Assembly (NCBI GenBank): GCA_009760855.2 | Contig: WPIO01000033.1 | Span: forward strand, 2,368,501-2,432,500 | Origin: Cristatella mucedo | Taxonomy: Eukaryota > Bryozoa > Phylactolaemata > Cristatellidae | Direction of reading: 5' to 3' | Length of the DNA: 64,000 bases | In this document: positions 37,324 to 49,525 of the stretch, one piece after another | Layout: each line of letters opens with the position of its first letter | Position numbering within the stretch: position 1 is the stretch's first letter | Translations under genes and position numbers: made by a program | The notes under the pieces: model-generated | Told to the model about the DNA's origin: nothing | Database searches by the model: none | The model's input: the letters and a program-made list of their open reading frames with translations, nothing else

Positions 37324-38338
37324 GTGAGTCCAGAGCTGTAGTGACTCACCCGAAGCATATAGCAGCATCGGCAATTGGACATATGCATTTCAGCAGTTGA
37401 TTCGTGCACTAAAAAAGCTTTCTAGACTTGTGTAAATCTCACTACAATTAATTTGGCTTACTGCAATCTCCCTTAAAAGCATAGGTTTGGTTAGGTAATT
37501 TGGTTTCAGCCCAGCAAGTATGACAGGAAAATTTTAAAAAGAATAACCGCTGCAGATCTAGCAAAAAAATTTGCTCTGTTTCCGTAAGAGGAAGATGATG
37601 CATTGCGAATTTAGCAAAACTGGTAAGTGCAAAGCACAGAGGCTTTAGTTTAAAACTCGTGCAGTACGAAAAAATTAGTTGCCGGTGAATTTTATAATGC
37701 CACTGTCAGCATGCCCGAGAGATGAAAGCAAAAGAAGCCGAGCGATATGATCACTATGCTGCAGCAATGTTGCAGTCACACCAGCAACAACAATGGCCGC
37801 AGAGACGGTGGGCGAAGCAGCATTGCTGTTGACTTGCAAAAAAAAGAATGGTTTAACTGAAGTTGCGCAAAATTTCACGAAGTTTCTTTTTCTTGCATTC
37901 TACTGCAGTGAAAATACCATGTGCTCAGTTCAATGTTAATAATGCGTAAACATCCGTTTCCGGCTGGTCAAACAATGCGAACCGAAGGAAGAAAGATTTG
38001 CTGTAAAATTGCAAAGGAAATCATAGTGCAGCAAGCACAACCTGCTGGAATGGTATGACTACCCTTTGAAAACAATTTTCCACTCCACAGCTCGGTAAGG
38101 TTCTTGCACATAACGTTACATAGTGATCCATAATGTAAACATTTGCTGTTATGTAAACATTTAGTAGAAGGGTTGTGTAGGTGTGCCAGACTCAGTAGCT
38201 AACATACCCTTTAGTAAGAGTTGATGAGCTGTACATTTTTAGCCAATGCCTGCATATTTTTCTGCTGACTCGGTAGTGGTTGGAGAAATAGCTTGTCAAA
38301 GTGTGGAACAACTCTCTTTGAAACCACTGAGAGTGGTA
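37324..38338. other. Unassigned intron sequence
   Basis: AT-rich intron DNA without a recognised feature. Confidence 0.4.
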
Positions 38339-38512
38339 GCTGACCCTGTGCATGTCACCCCTAACCATGTTATTCATTTTGTTTGTTTTTCAAGCATGAT
38401 TTTACTTACCATTCAATTGCATTTCCCTTTGCAGTAAATGTAAAGCACCTAGAAAGAGATTAAGTTCTCTGAGGGCACTTTATCAAGTACATTATTATTA
38501 TTATGTTGTTAT
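38339..38512 (+). mobile_element. LINE-B 3' UTR and tail
   Basis: tgaccctgtgcatgtcaccc through tttacttaccattcaattgc to gagattaagttctctgaggg and a short (ATT)n. Nearly identical to the tail at 8040-8220, including the same internal variants, so the two are probably one subfamily. Confidence 0.92.
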
Positions 38513-39690
38513 TATATAAATGCACCGTGCTACTGGATGGTTGCAAAACAGCTGAATTTCATGGCTATAGCCACGTGTTATGACTGTGCACATACTATCT
38601 CGTTATAAGCAGCCTCCTGGCAGGCTTCTTCATTGAGGAGATTCCATCTAGGCTGCTGTAAGGTTCCCATAGGAATGGCCATGTTTTTGCCAACCGTTGA
38701 CAGGGACAAAATAAAAGTTTGTGAACAGTTGGGCATTTCTTTACCAATTTATTGAGAAACTCTTTCTCACCTGATGCAGGCCGGCTGGGTCGTTGTGTGA
38801 AACTTGGCAACAAGAAAGCCCGGGAAAGGGGCATGCAATTAGGAAAGCGCTGCTGTTGTGCAGGTACTCGCATAGAACGTTTGATGAATGATGCATTGCT
38901 CACTACCGATACAGGTTTCTTGCCATGCAACAGTTTTGAATTCTGCGCTATTTGCTGATGTTACCATTTAATCTTGACAAACCTGCTCTGCTGGTGCATT
39001 ACAAATCCATTCAAGATTAGATGTCCTGCCTTGCTTCCAGCATGTATTTGGTTTCTTTATTTCCTTGTATGGAGAATCAAACTTTGTTATAAAATACCTC
39101 TCTGAAGTGGACACAGTATGTTCAAAACGGCATCTGATAATTGTTTGTGTACCCTCCTAAAATGGCACCAGTATTGAATACTAACACACCTTTGTCTGCA
39201 CAGTGATATTTCACAGTGAGCTAGCGTTAGTGACATCCATTTGCTGCCAAATTTCTCGGGAGTAGCTACCAAGCACTGAGAGATAGACAAAGCAACAGGG
39301 ATTTGTGCCTTATGAAAGGGCAATTTTGGAGGCTGTATTTGACAGGCTACACTAAGATATGCATCACACCGGCACTTACGACTTCCGAGCAGTGTGTACA
39401 CTACAACATCTGGCAGAAATTGCTACTCGGTTCAATGGAAACCTAGAAGTGGTTTGGTGGTCCTATGCTGACATGCGCTTGGGGACGACCGTGCCATCAA
39501 AAATCAAGGCTAGCATATTTACTGATTCAAAAAGTCTTGCTAGGACACCTACAAATTACTACTGGGCTTAGGCTGAGGGAGTCGACTTTTTTTTGGAGGT
39601 TACTCCAGTAGGGTATGCTCTTCAGGATTTCTGGGCAAAAATCTTTTGTTTACAAACAAACAGCGACCTGCAATAGCCTGGGACCATTTC
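38513..39690. other. Unassigned intron sequence
   Basis: Open frames at 38595-38930 and 39087-39401 are unrecognised. A plus-strand stretch at about 39500-39540 (IFTDSKSLA) hints at RNase H-like retroelement debris, but too little is left to call. Confidence 0.35.
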
Positions 39691-39699
39691 ATCTCTACC

Positions 39700-40000
39700 T
39701 CGGCCGACTGTCAAAGAGCTGTGTTGGCTGATAGAAGGAAGTTCACGGGCATACATGAAATGGCATATTAAAGGGCATGCTAAGGTGTCTGCTTTCAGAG
39801 AAACTCTATGGCAGCATTTTGTGTGGCAACAGGACCCTAAGCAAACCGCGTAGTCCGTGAGACGATTTTCCAACAGTGGCTCCGATTACAAATATCCTGT
39901 GCTGACTGTGTTTTGCCATAGCCATGGCTAAGCACGAGCCCTGATCTGAACCCCACGGAAAACCCCTGGGATGCTTTGGAGATTCACATTAGTTCGTCGA
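39700..40000 (+). pseudogene. Relic of a Tc1/mariner-type transposase
   Basis: Around 39825-39870 one frame reads FVWQQDPKQTA, like the QQD.DPKHT block holding the second catalytic Asp. At about 39925-39990, after a frame change, WLSTSPDLNPTENPWDALE matches the SPDLNPIE.LW block holding the third catalytic residue. A stop and frameshifts lie between. No terminal repeats were found. Confidence 0.75.
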
Positions 40001-40012
40001 CTATTTATGTAT

Positions 40013-40186
40013 ATAAAAAATACTAGCTGATTCAACAACCTCTTTGTATAACGACAGAAGAGCCTTTACGGCTATCGCCACCACTTGCAGCAGCGATAAA
40101 GGATCTCCCACCACAGGATTCAAACTCACGACCTCGGGTCCGAGGTCGTGAAAAGCAACCACCTTACCTAGTGAGCCATCACTAGG
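40013..40186 (-). mobile_element. SINE-2 copy, antisense, well preserved
   Basis: tagctgattcaacaacctct to ctagtgagccatcacta, with the 10-bp stem cacgacctcg / cgaggtcgtg and loop ggtc at about 40128-40151. It interrupts or abuts the Tc1 relic. Confidence 0.92.
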
Positions 40187-40477
40187 AATTGTGCACGAGA
40201 ATAGTGACATAATGCCAGGCCGCATCAGGAAATGATTAAAAATTATACTAGGCCCATTTTCTATTACGTGTCATTTAGTAATTAAATAATGGAATGTCAC
40301 ATGTTTTTTCTGACAAGTAACTAGGCTTTTGCTTCAATTGCTATTGGCTCTTCTGCTGCCACCCAACATCTGACATCAATTATACATTACCGACTCTTCT
40401 TTTGCAAGGTCACCCAACCCACCGCCCATCCAATTTCTGGGGTGGCCATTTTACATTGAATTGCCTGTTCCTGCCGT

Positions 40478-40620
40478 GCTGGTTTGACCCAGTGCTTAAG
40501 GTGCTCGCCCCGACCAAGGTCTGGCCGAGGTCGTAGGCTTGAGCCCCGTGGCATCTGTGAAGCGCTTGAATAGAGATTAAGTTCTCATAGAGCACTATAT
40601 AAATGAGTTATTATTTTTAT
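40478..40620 (+). mobile_element. SINE-1 copy
   Basis: A box tgacccagtgcttaagg, gaccaaggtctggccgaggt, B box taggcttgagcccc, then agagattaagttctcatag and ctatataaatgagttattat. Confidence 0.9.
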
Positions 40621-40821
40621 GTTTTATATTCTTTGTTTGCCATCACTGCACTTGTATACTCCTGAGTTTGCAGTTGGTGATTTCACACTAGGATCGTTGA
40701 CATTTCTGCTATAATTGCATGCCTTGGCTGGTAGTTCTTTGGCTTTCGGAACTGTTTCTGTGCTGTGCCTATGTAATGAAGTTCGTTAGATGCATCTGAT
40801 TATGATGAACGTACGTTGAAG

Positions 40822-40992
40822 CATTCCTCCTTCACGAGGCTGTGGCCCTTTCCGGGTGTACAAGGATGCTGGCCTGAGCTCAATATTTGCTAGTCTGACG
40901 ATCGACCTTCGCACTACTCCGAAATTGCTGCAGGATGTAGTGGAAGTACTGACCAGCTATGTATTCCAGATACCCATGATCTGCACACTCAG
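40822..40992 (+). CDS. Tmc: TMC exon 12: CGPF loop and start of last membrane segment
   Basis: Starts after acgttgaag (one base finishes Leu) and ends before gtatga in phase 2, giving residues 724-779 plus a split Ser. IPPSRGCGPFR matches the family pattern P...CGPF in the last extracellular loop. VLTSYVFQIPMICTL begins the final helix, finished by exon 13. The acceptor's pyrimidine tract is poor, but phase and the CGPF join support it. Confidence 0.92.
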
Positions 40993-42174
40993 GTATGACT
41001 GTGGTCGATCGTGCCTCATGCATCATGCATGTGCATCATTGGCCGAGTGTTTCTTTTTTACTCACAAGTATGCCGAGGGGTAGCAGGGCTCCTGCTCAGG
41101 AAATGTCTACATTTGCTGCATCTGCGTTTAGGTTTAACTGAATTTAAGAAAAACTGCTCAATGAATCAGATAGATTTTTAGAGCAATATGATCATCAAAC
41201 ATCCACCCTTCGTGCTGCATTCATGGCCACTATGAGGCTTTTTAGAGTGTTTGGCAGCTGCATGATGTTTCCTGGACAGCACAATAAGGAGTGTAGTAAT
41301 TAATTAGTTAATTAATTAATTAATTAATTAGTGTAGTAATAAGTATAGTTCAATTTTGGTTTAGCAAGTTCGTAGACCAGATGGTCAGTTGTTGATTGCT
41401 CCAGATAGTTCCAGATAGTGGTGATATTATGAAGCAAAATAAAATGCTCAAGGCTGAGGCGAGAGATTGTTTTAACATAATGCAGTTTTGCTGGAGTTCT
41501 GATGTAACTATGAGAATCGCCTTTGTATAGTCGAAAGTTAAAGATCACGGCTGTCTAGTTTGGCCTTCCTATATGCAAAATTTCAGTTTTGTCATATGAA
41601 TAGAGCTCGTGCTGCTGAATCTCTTTTGAGTTTTTGGAGGTGGCTCGTAAAGTTTAGTAACCAGTTTCACTGTCTGTAAGTTCCTTCTGCAACCCTTTCG
41701 ACTACAGCTCTGCTGCACAGCCTATGTATAGGAGCTTCAATGATGCTCCTGCTTGTTACATGTGCCGTGGTAATACAACCGTTTCACAGCCAGTGAGAAT
41801 CATGTGCGGATGCTCAGCATTCCTAGCATTGATGCTTACTTAAACTCGGATGAATTGTTCGTGTGTTCAGACTAGCTCTACTGAGGAAGGACCTAGCCCA
41901 TAGCAGCATGCCAAGCAGTCTGTAAGGATTTCCTTAATCGGCTTGTTCTTGAAAGAGTTCCCGAGCCTCGTGCTTGCCAGCTTCCTAGGTTTCATTTGCT
42001 CAGATGTTTAGTCTCAGTACATTTTGAAATCTCTTCGTCTGCAGCTGCCTACACAGATGACTGCTTACTTAAGCCTGCCAAGTATATCAGTGAGTATGAG
42101 GGCTTCGGCTGGCAGGTGGTACAACGTTCCTGATGGTCACTTAGCTCATTGGCTCTGGGCTCGGTACATCATTA
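40993..42174. other. Unassigned intron sequence with an (AATT)n patch
   Basis: (TTAA)n-like repeat at about 41298-41331. Otherwise nothing recognised. Confidence 0.45.
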
Positions 42175-42394
<220 letters not shown>

Positions 42395-42396
42395 TA

Positions 42397-42664
42397 CAGC
42401 CAGCCCCCCCCGACTTGACTTGACGGTTCAACTTACGGAAATTCGGAAATCACACGAAAGAATCGAAAATCAAAATTTATCGAAGAGAACTTTCGAAATC
42501 TGTGCACGCTCAGTAGATTTGACAACACTGAAGACAGTAAGGAAACGTGTCTGAAAGCATCAGAATATGATAGTAGAACGTATCTTATACCATTCTCGAC
42601 TTACGGAAATTCGACTTAGGACCGTTTTTCGGCCCCTATCTATTTCGTAAGTCTGGGCTGACTG
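42397..42664. mobile_element. Non-autonomous pogo/mariner-type transposon, 268 bp, TA target site
   Basis: The left end cagccagccc and right end in reverse complement cagtcagccc agree at 9 of 10. Both then carry variants of gacttacg(g)aa. TA lies on each side (42395-42396 and 42665-42666). No coding capacity. It lies 150 bases before TMC exon 13. Confidence 0.72.
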
Positions 42665-42814
42665 TATGTATTCGTTTGTATAGCATCCTAGGAGAGCTGA
42701 ACCTACTGATCACTTTAACCTATCATTCATGAAGGACTGGTTTCTGGTGCCTCTGCTTTCCTGCTTCTGTGTTATCTTTAAGTCAACCTGTCGCCCTGCC
42801 ATTATATTTTGTAG

Positions 42815-42893
42815 CCTTGTAATCTACTTCTTCGTGGCTTTGTCAAAAAATAGCAGCAGGAGGATTGAGATGCTCAAGCTGCAGCTGACAATG
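42815..42893 (+). CDS. Tmc: TMC exon 13: end of last membrane segment and C-terminal helix
   Basis: Starts after atattttgtag (one base finishes Ser) and ends at acaatg before gtgagt in phase 0, giving residues 781-806. It reads LVIYFFVALSKN, then RRIEMLKLQLTM, like the TMC pattern L.IYYY.AL followed by a basic amphipathic helix. An acceptor 32 bases upstream (ctttaag) is out of phase with exon 12 and was not used. Confidence 0.9.
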
Positions 42894-43494
42894 GTGAGTC
42901 ATGGACCACGGAATTTAGCTCACCTGCACTGTCTCAGTAATTTGTGGTGCAATGGTCAGCTTTGGACCTGTCGGGAGGAGCCGGCACTAGTAGTTCAGCT
43001 GCAGTATCTTTACAAAAGCAGTATTGTCCATTCTTGCCGTGCCTACTTATTGGCTGTTCTTCTTCAGTCACAGCTGGAGAAATTCACCTGGGTGGTTTTC
43101 CGGAAGCAGTGACTCGGTTTTCTGGACAGCAAAGACTACACAAACACAGCAAGTTTACAGTCATCGCAGATTAACGGGAGGAGTGAAATAATGAAACCGT
43201 TGTGGAAATTGGCTAATGGTCTCAAATGAAGATGCTAGCTATAGATTAAAGCCACACCAAACAGCTAAATATACTCAGCTTTAAGGTTGCTCAAATCGTA
43301 CGTTACGCATTTTCGGAATGCAATACCTCACCACTGACTTTCGCTGCCCATTGGAAGGTTCTTAGCCAAGAGATAAGGTGCTCGGACTAAACGAGCCAGG
43401 TGCCGACGTTAAGCTTACATTGTATTGTGCCCATTGTGATATTAATAGTACAACTATGATGATACGGCTGTGCTAGTTATAATTGCAATAGTAG
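42894..43494. other. Unassigned intron sequence
   Basis: The frame of exon 13 stays open after an acceptor-like ttcttcttcag at 43071, ending at a stop at 43110-43112. This alternative end (SQLEKFTWVVFRKQ) is less TMC-like than exon 14. Confidence 0.4.
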
Positions 43495-44100
43495 TTATAC
43501 ATTTATATAGTGCTCTCAGAGAACCTGATCTCTTTCTAGGTACTTTACAGAATGGCATAAAGGAAGTATGATCAAATAGTGGTAACGTGCAATATGTCAC
43601 TAAGCATAGTATGTTTAGAGGTAACACTCACATCCTCAACATATAAATATGGTTGGTGGTAACACGCGTGTCAATTGTGTCAATGTGTCAAATGTGTCAA
43701 TAATGTGTAAAACACAGTGTCAGCACACATAAGCACACAAAGGAAAATTCCCTAGGACCGACCAAATGCTTAAGGAGGTGGAAACAGGTGCTTTTTTAGC
43801 TTATTTTTAAATGTCAAGTCAAGGGAATGTCGTGACAACAGACGGTAGTGAGTTCCAGGCTTTGGAAACATACAAACTGAAGGCACGGTCTGTAAAAGAT
43901 TAGAAGTTAGTTCGAAGGCACAGCTAAGTGATTTGAGTAAGAAAGCGAGCTATACGATGCGTAGGCTGGTTTGGGAGAAGTTTTAGTTATGACGAGTGTC
44001 ATGCTATCAGAGTAATATATAATTTCAGTGTTGATAATTCAACAACATAAGTGTTCGAATATCAGTGGAGATAGTTTTGAGTGTGCAGCTGCAACATACG
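43495..44100 (-). mobile_element. LINE-B 3' part, antisense, diverged
   Basis: tatagtgctctcagagaacc, ctctttctaggtactttaca, then the 3' UTR with a local gtgtcaa-type expansion at about 43665-43715. The C-terminal coding remnant (gttccaggctttggaaacat) follows. Confidence 0.87.
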
Positions 44101-44939
44101 CTCTCATTGTTGAAATCGAAAATTGAATGGTGCATTGAATTAAGAAACTGTTGGTGAGCAGGCTTTTGGTCAACGGGTTAGCTAATACCTATTGAAGACT
44201 GTGGAGAATACCTCTCAGGGGAATGGCTAAAATTGAAGAGCCTGAGTGGAACGATCAGTATTAGTGACAGTCTGCCCGTCTGTGACTCATTACGACTAAG
44301 TCTATGGGCAGCTTTACCCTTATATGCATGTTCTTAAATTTTCAAATGAAGTATCGTACACCTGTGATGTTTTGCGGTGACATATTAGTAAAAATAATTC
44401 TAATAAATCCTTTTTATATCACCATAGAAAACTAAATCTTGTTTAAGGCAATTTATCAGAAAAACGTATCGAGCATTGTCATGTTAAATACATACAATTC
44501 GTTCTATTGGGTGTTCTTACAAAGTTTCTGCTGTGATGATCGGTTTTTCACATCCTCAGCATCTACAGACATTAGTAATATTAGCAAATCGGCTAATCAT
44601 GATGAAGAAAATGGTATATAAAAACAAGGTTTTACCACCGGCTGCATGCAGCTAACACTTGTATTTACTGTAATATCTTGCACTTACCTAACTGATGGAG
44701 AGTATCCTTACATATCTAAACTTCCTTTGGCTCATTAACAATTTTATAAGTATTACAACCTTGCACTGAAACCTACTGGTTGTTTTTACAGATCACCATC
44801 ATGAGGTTTATGTAGCAATTCCAACGCTGACATTGTGTTAATTGATTGCATGGTACTCTATCCCTATGAGCGTAGTGGACAAATAAGATTGAAATTCGAT
44901 GGCGCCTCAATCTTCAAGGAATTATTTTCTACAGATATG
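44101..44939. other. Unassigned intron sequence
   Basis: AT-rich. The start may include older LINE-B remnants. Nothing else recognised. Confidence 0.4.
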
Positions 44940-45615
44940 AATAATAATACATTAGTATAGCACTCTAATAGAACTTTATCTCTTTCTAGGCACTTTAGAT
45001 ATGCGTGAAGGAAGCATGATCATATGGTTAGTGGTAGCATGTGCAATGTCAACGAGCATAACATGGCTGGAGGTGACAGATGCGGAGTCAGGATGCGAAT
45101 ATGGCTTGTGGCAGCATGTACAGTGTCACCACGCATAAGCACACAAAGAATGAATCACAAGGATCGACTAAAGGCTGTAATAAATAGGTGCGTTTTTAGC
45201 TTGTTTGTAAATGTCGTCAAGTCTGAGGATGTCGTGATAGCAGTCGGAAATGGTTCCAGGCTTTGGGAGCATGGGAACTAAAGGCGCAGTCTCCAAAGGA
45301 TTTGAGGTTCGTACGAGGTGTAGGTAAACGATTTGAGTCAGAGCTGGAAGTAGTACGATGCCCAGCCTAATGGGCAAGTGGTTCTCATAGGTAAGCTGGA
45401 GCCAGAGAATGAAGCACCGAAAAGTGAGTGACAGAACCGTGACGTTGATGTACTGCTTGACTGGGAGCCATGGCAGCACGGCAAGAAGAGGTGTGATGTG
45501 GCAACTGCGATGCCCATGACAGACAGGCCTAGCTGCAGAGATTTGCACCAACTGTAAGTGCCTGATTGCAAAGGAAGACCAGGAAGCATTGCATTGCAGA
45601 AGTAGAGAAGAGACT
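44940..45615 (-). mobile_element. LINE-B 3' part, antisense
   Basis: Short (AAT)n, reversed tail and 3' UTR, then the C-terminal domain in broken minus-strand frames (45168-45551), with CHGHRSCHITPLLAVLPWLP and PVKQYINV. Confidence 0.9.
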
Positions 45616-46424
45616 GAGCGATGAAGTGTTTACTTTAAAAATGACGTCAAATATGTAAATATAATTTGGCACCGGGTTGACTGAGACCTTTTCGTAGCAT
45701 CAGTTGTACTTGGGTTATGCATATCGGTTTTTATTTATTAAAGATTTAAGGTCGACCTGCGGTTGCAGACCGTCTCCAGTAATAATTAACACTTTCTCCG
45801 ATATAGTGCGACTTCAATTTTAGTGACATATAATTGCTCTTTGTTGGAGTGCATTGATGAGTTACCGTACAAGTTTTTATTTCTGAATGTGTGTTCTTTT
45901 CTTATTTCCACGAATTTACGATGAGTGCCTCTTGTATCATAGATTCACTGGGACGAGCCATCCCCGACCTTTTTTTGTGATGGAGGTGTGCACGTACCGA
46001 TCCAGCATTTTGTGCTCTCCAATAGTATTCCTATGCTTTAGTTGTAGGCGTCCAAATCTGTCATAATAATTAGTCAACTGAAACTGTACCTTATTTAGTC
46101 GTGGGGAATTAAAAGCGAGTTAGCTTGTCATCAAAACTGTGCCGGATAGAGTATAATGTGCTTGCTATATGGTTTCTGAGAGTTGCTTGAACATGCCAGA
46201 ACAACAAGATTCTCCTTAGTCTTCCTATTTTAGTTAGACTCTTATCAAACGATGCTACCGAGGCTGTGTGGCCCTCGCATATCGGCATGAATGCCTTCCA
46301 ATAATGCAAGGCTTATAAAAATATAAAAGAAAGCAGTAAAGGTTGGTTGATTCTAAGTCTCCTTTATCTAGCAGGAGTTGCAGCAGTGAATAAAGGACTG
46401 CTGCTGCAGGAGTAGAACAACGGC
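45616..46424. other. Unassigned intron sequence
   Basis: No recognised feature. Confidence 0.4.
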
Positions 46425-46702
46425 TGAGGTCGTGGGATCGAGCCCGTAGGCATATGTGAGGCATTGGAGTAATAATAATAATGCACTTGATAAAGCGCCC
46501 TCAGAGAATTCAATCTCTTTCTGGGCACTTTACATTTGCTGCAAAGGGAAACGCGATTGAATGGTGAGTAATATCATGCTTGATAAACGAAACGAATAAC
46601 ATGGTTAGGGGTCACATGCGCAGGGTCACCATGCAAGTGTAGGTAGTGGCAGCATGGATAGAGATTAGGTTCTCTTTGGGCGCTATACAAATGAAATGAA
46701 TT
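46425..46702 (+). mobile_element. SINE-1 copy split by an antisense LINE-B tail
   Basis: SINE-1 B box and following part (gtcgtgggatcgagccc, gcatatgtgaggcattgga) at 46425-46453, then its 3' end (agagattaggttctctttgg) at about 46659-46702. Between them, 46454-46658 is a reversed LINE-B 3' end and UTR with a short (AAT)n. Confidence 0.85.
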
Positions 46703-47000
46703 ATATAAATATATTAGAAAAGATTCAAGCTATCGGTGACATGCATGGTATGATCAATAGTGGCGAGAATAAACTTGCCTGAGGTGCCATTGACAAAGAG
46801 ATGTACCTCATGCTACTGTTCAATAGTCCATGCAGTCCATATGCACTCGTAATCCTCAACTTACAAGTGAATAAAGCAAGCCTTTTTGTTTGGTGTAGCA
46901 GTTTGGTGTAGCAGTAGCCTCTGTTGGACTGCTGCACGCGACAGCTCACGCGGAAATACTTTTAGTGAGTGGGAAGTTCTACCATGTCTATGATTTGTAG

Positions 47001-47090
47001 GAGACTCAGGACAAAGACTATTTGGTGCGGCAAGTTAACAAGGCACTGAGAAAAGAATTGCAACGTCAGCAAAGAACCAGCGTCAAATAG
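47001..47090 (+). CDS. Tmc: TMC exon 14: C-terminal end with stop codon
   Basis: Starts after tatgatttgtag in phase 0 and ends at the stop tag at 47088-47090, giving residues 807-835. It reads ETQDKDYLVRQV, then basic NKALRKELQRQQRTSVK. In the family, the helix after the last membrane segment reads like L..QL..EG.DK.FL...L. Joined to exon 13, this gives LTMETQDKDYL, which fits. No polyadenylation signal was placed with confidence. Confidence 0.83.
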   Translation, partial: ETQDKDYLVRQVNKALRKELQRQQRTSVK

Positions 47091-47609
47091 ACTTGCAAAC
47101 TAATGGCTGTGGCTTACAAATTTCTGCAGCAATCCTATATCTTTTCCCCTGTCGTATTAAAAAATGTCCAACTTGCCTCCTTTTTCGCCAGATTGGCTCA
47201 GGATTCTGGCGCCAGCAATTATTCCATTATTGCCGCTATGGACAAGTTCTTTGCAGTCGTTCTGACTCTCTTGCTGCCCTACAAGCACAGGGCCATATTG
47301 ATCGAAGGCCAATAACCATTTGCGAGTAGCATCGAGTTGTCGATCTGCCGCTGTTGGACCCTTGCACGGTCTCAATGCGAACGTGCCATTTCCTTGTCCC
47401 TGACCAGTATGCTCTCCCTGATGATCTCGGATGCAACCTGCAAGTGTATAAGGTTCATAAATTCTGTTAGGTGAACATAGTATGTGGTGCTACTTTGCAG
47501 TCGCTTTATGTCTTTGTGCCTGAAATTAAAAGAAAATATTCAACACGTGCAAGCAAGATATATGCACGATGATTATAACATTTAATGTAGTCATCAAAAA
47601 AGTTCAAAG
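47091..47609. other. TMC 3' flank, unassigned
   Basis: Likely contains the TMC 3' UTR. Overlapping open frames of 66-78 codons at 47093-47436 match nothing recognised. Confidence 0.4.
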
Positions 47610-47768
47610 ATTAGCTGATTCAACAGCCTCATTCATATAGCCGCAGAAGTGCCTCAACGACTTTCACCGCCTCTTGCAGGTGGCATTAAAGGATCGCCTA
47701 CCGTCAGGACTCGACCCGACGACCTTGGTTGTTAAGTGCGAGTGCCTTACCCCTGGGCTAAGATCTAG
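47610..47768 (-). mobile_element. SINE-2 copy, antisense, gctaagac subfamily
   Basis: tagctgattcaacagcctca, then gtcaggactcgacccgacga (reversed B box) and ccctgggctaagatctaggg. It shares its head variant with the copies at 28642 and 35436. Confidence 0.82.
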
Positions 47769-48834
47769 GGGCTCGGCGGATTTTGGAAGAAGGCTGGGCG
47801 AGCAGAAGGGGTTATATATTCTCTCGGGCTAGGGTCGACCATCATGGCCGCTCTTGCGTGGGTTCTTGCGTATCATAATCAACAGCAGTGTTGTCATTTC
47901 GGTTTTCTTTCGCGTGCGACTGCTCACATATCTTCACAGATTCAATGCCGTTAAAATTTTCGGAATGAAATAAATCTCTGCAGATCCCAAATGTGACCTT
48001 GGAAGACTCAAAAGAAACACTGCCCTATCAAAAGTGGTTCGGCCTTGCAGCACGGCAGCCGTCGGAGACCGACTAGTCTGCTCAATTCAGGCGCAGCTGC
48101 ATTTCTCACGAGTAGGCGAGCATTCTCACACACGCACGAACTCGCAGACTAGCCCAGACAGTGTGACTTTAAACTGCATTATTGCAATTCTCTGTGATGG
48201 CATGCTTGGGGAGCGTTTGACATCAGTTGAGGCGTTTCCGTTTTGAGCGGTTACTCTAGTCTGCCCGTTCACCGGGTTATGGAGTAGCGAGCTGCATTTG
48301 TAGTGGCTTCGCCAATGACCTTCACTGACTCCTAATTGGCCGCACAGGCAGATCGAAGGAAGGCCTTTACTTTTGGAAAGGTCGTGGTAAAACCCTCATT
48401 GACTTAAAATAAACAGTTGTAGTCATACTAATGATAATAACGTCTTATAGCAACCAAAAAGAAATAAACCGCTAAACAGGCACTTTACGTATGCTGACAA
48501 GCAAGCGTGTTAGCCGATAAACTATAAAGCAAGAAGCTGAACGGGGATTTTCATCTAGGGGGAAGACCGATAAGATGTTCACATTTCATAGCACCTGTAA
48601 GTATGATAAATTGTAGCGCATGTCGTAGTATTTATGCGATGCGGACTCGGTGGTTGCTCATTGAGTGGAAGTAAGACATTTCGTCCTTGGCTACGGTCAG
48701 GGGTGTAGGAATTGGGGGCGGCCCGCGATATTGCCCCGCTATAGAAGAGTACATATGCCCCCGATCAAATTGGCTCAGCACTGGATAACTTTCACGATAT
48801 TTCAGCACTCATACGCCCGTGAAAGCAAACAAGG
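47769..48834. other. Unassigned intergenic sequence
   Basis: No gene seen. A stretch at 48699-48770 (caggggtgtaggaattgggg) resembles the left end of the DNA element at 13472. Confidence 0.4.
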
Positions 48835-49282
48835 AAGAAACATATGCAGTGAGAAACAAATATGGTTTAGGTTTTGTAAGTATATTAAAGTCTGGAGATT
48901 TTGCGAAGTCAGTCTATAGTGGGTTCCAGGCTTTGGGAGCCCACGAACTGAAGGCACGATATTTAAAGGGTTTGCGGTTGGTTAGATGCAAACCTACAAC
49001 GTAAATAACTTGAGTCAGACAAGCTGATGATGTGAGGAAAGCATGAGGTGATAGATGATAGCATTTCAGATGGGTAGGCCGGAACGAGAGAATAAGGGGA
49101 CATACAAGTCACATACAGAACCTTGGTGGGTAGCCAGTACAGGTCAGCGAGAATTGGTGCAGCATGGCATTTGAGAAGTTCAAGGCTGATAAGTCGATCT
49201 GGGGACAGAAGCTTTTGCAGTGCTGGTTCCTGACTGCGAAACTCACTTCTGAAATTCTGACGAAACGACATCTACTTTTACC

Positions 49283-49525
49283 TGCCGACTATGGCACATC
49301 CCTTCCAGCGGTCTTGAGCTGCTACTTCCCAGATATTTAATTCCTGGCATGCCCTACTGACTCAGCTACGCTTCTCACTTACTCTCTGCAGGGTGAGGTG
49401 AAGTCTGTTGGCTACCACACGCGTACCAAAAACCGTTTAGGCTTTGAGCGCTATTGAAAACTCCTGCGTAACGCCAACTCAGTCTTTGTTGAGTTACAAA
49501 CAACAGAGAAGCATTACAGTACATC
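49283..49525 (+). mobile_element. LINE-A 3' UTR fragment nested in LINE-B
   Basis: Runs from ggcacatcccttccagcggt through gaagtctgttggctaccaca to ttacaaacaacagagaagca and a short attacagtaca tail. Confidence 0.85.

Noticed and set aside
43072-43112. Alternative TMC C-terminus SQLEKFTWVVFRKQ after ttcttcttcag
   Set aside because: Phase is compatible, but it lacks the DK.FL-like pattern. Exon 14 (ETQDKDYL) fits the family better. It could be a rare isoform.
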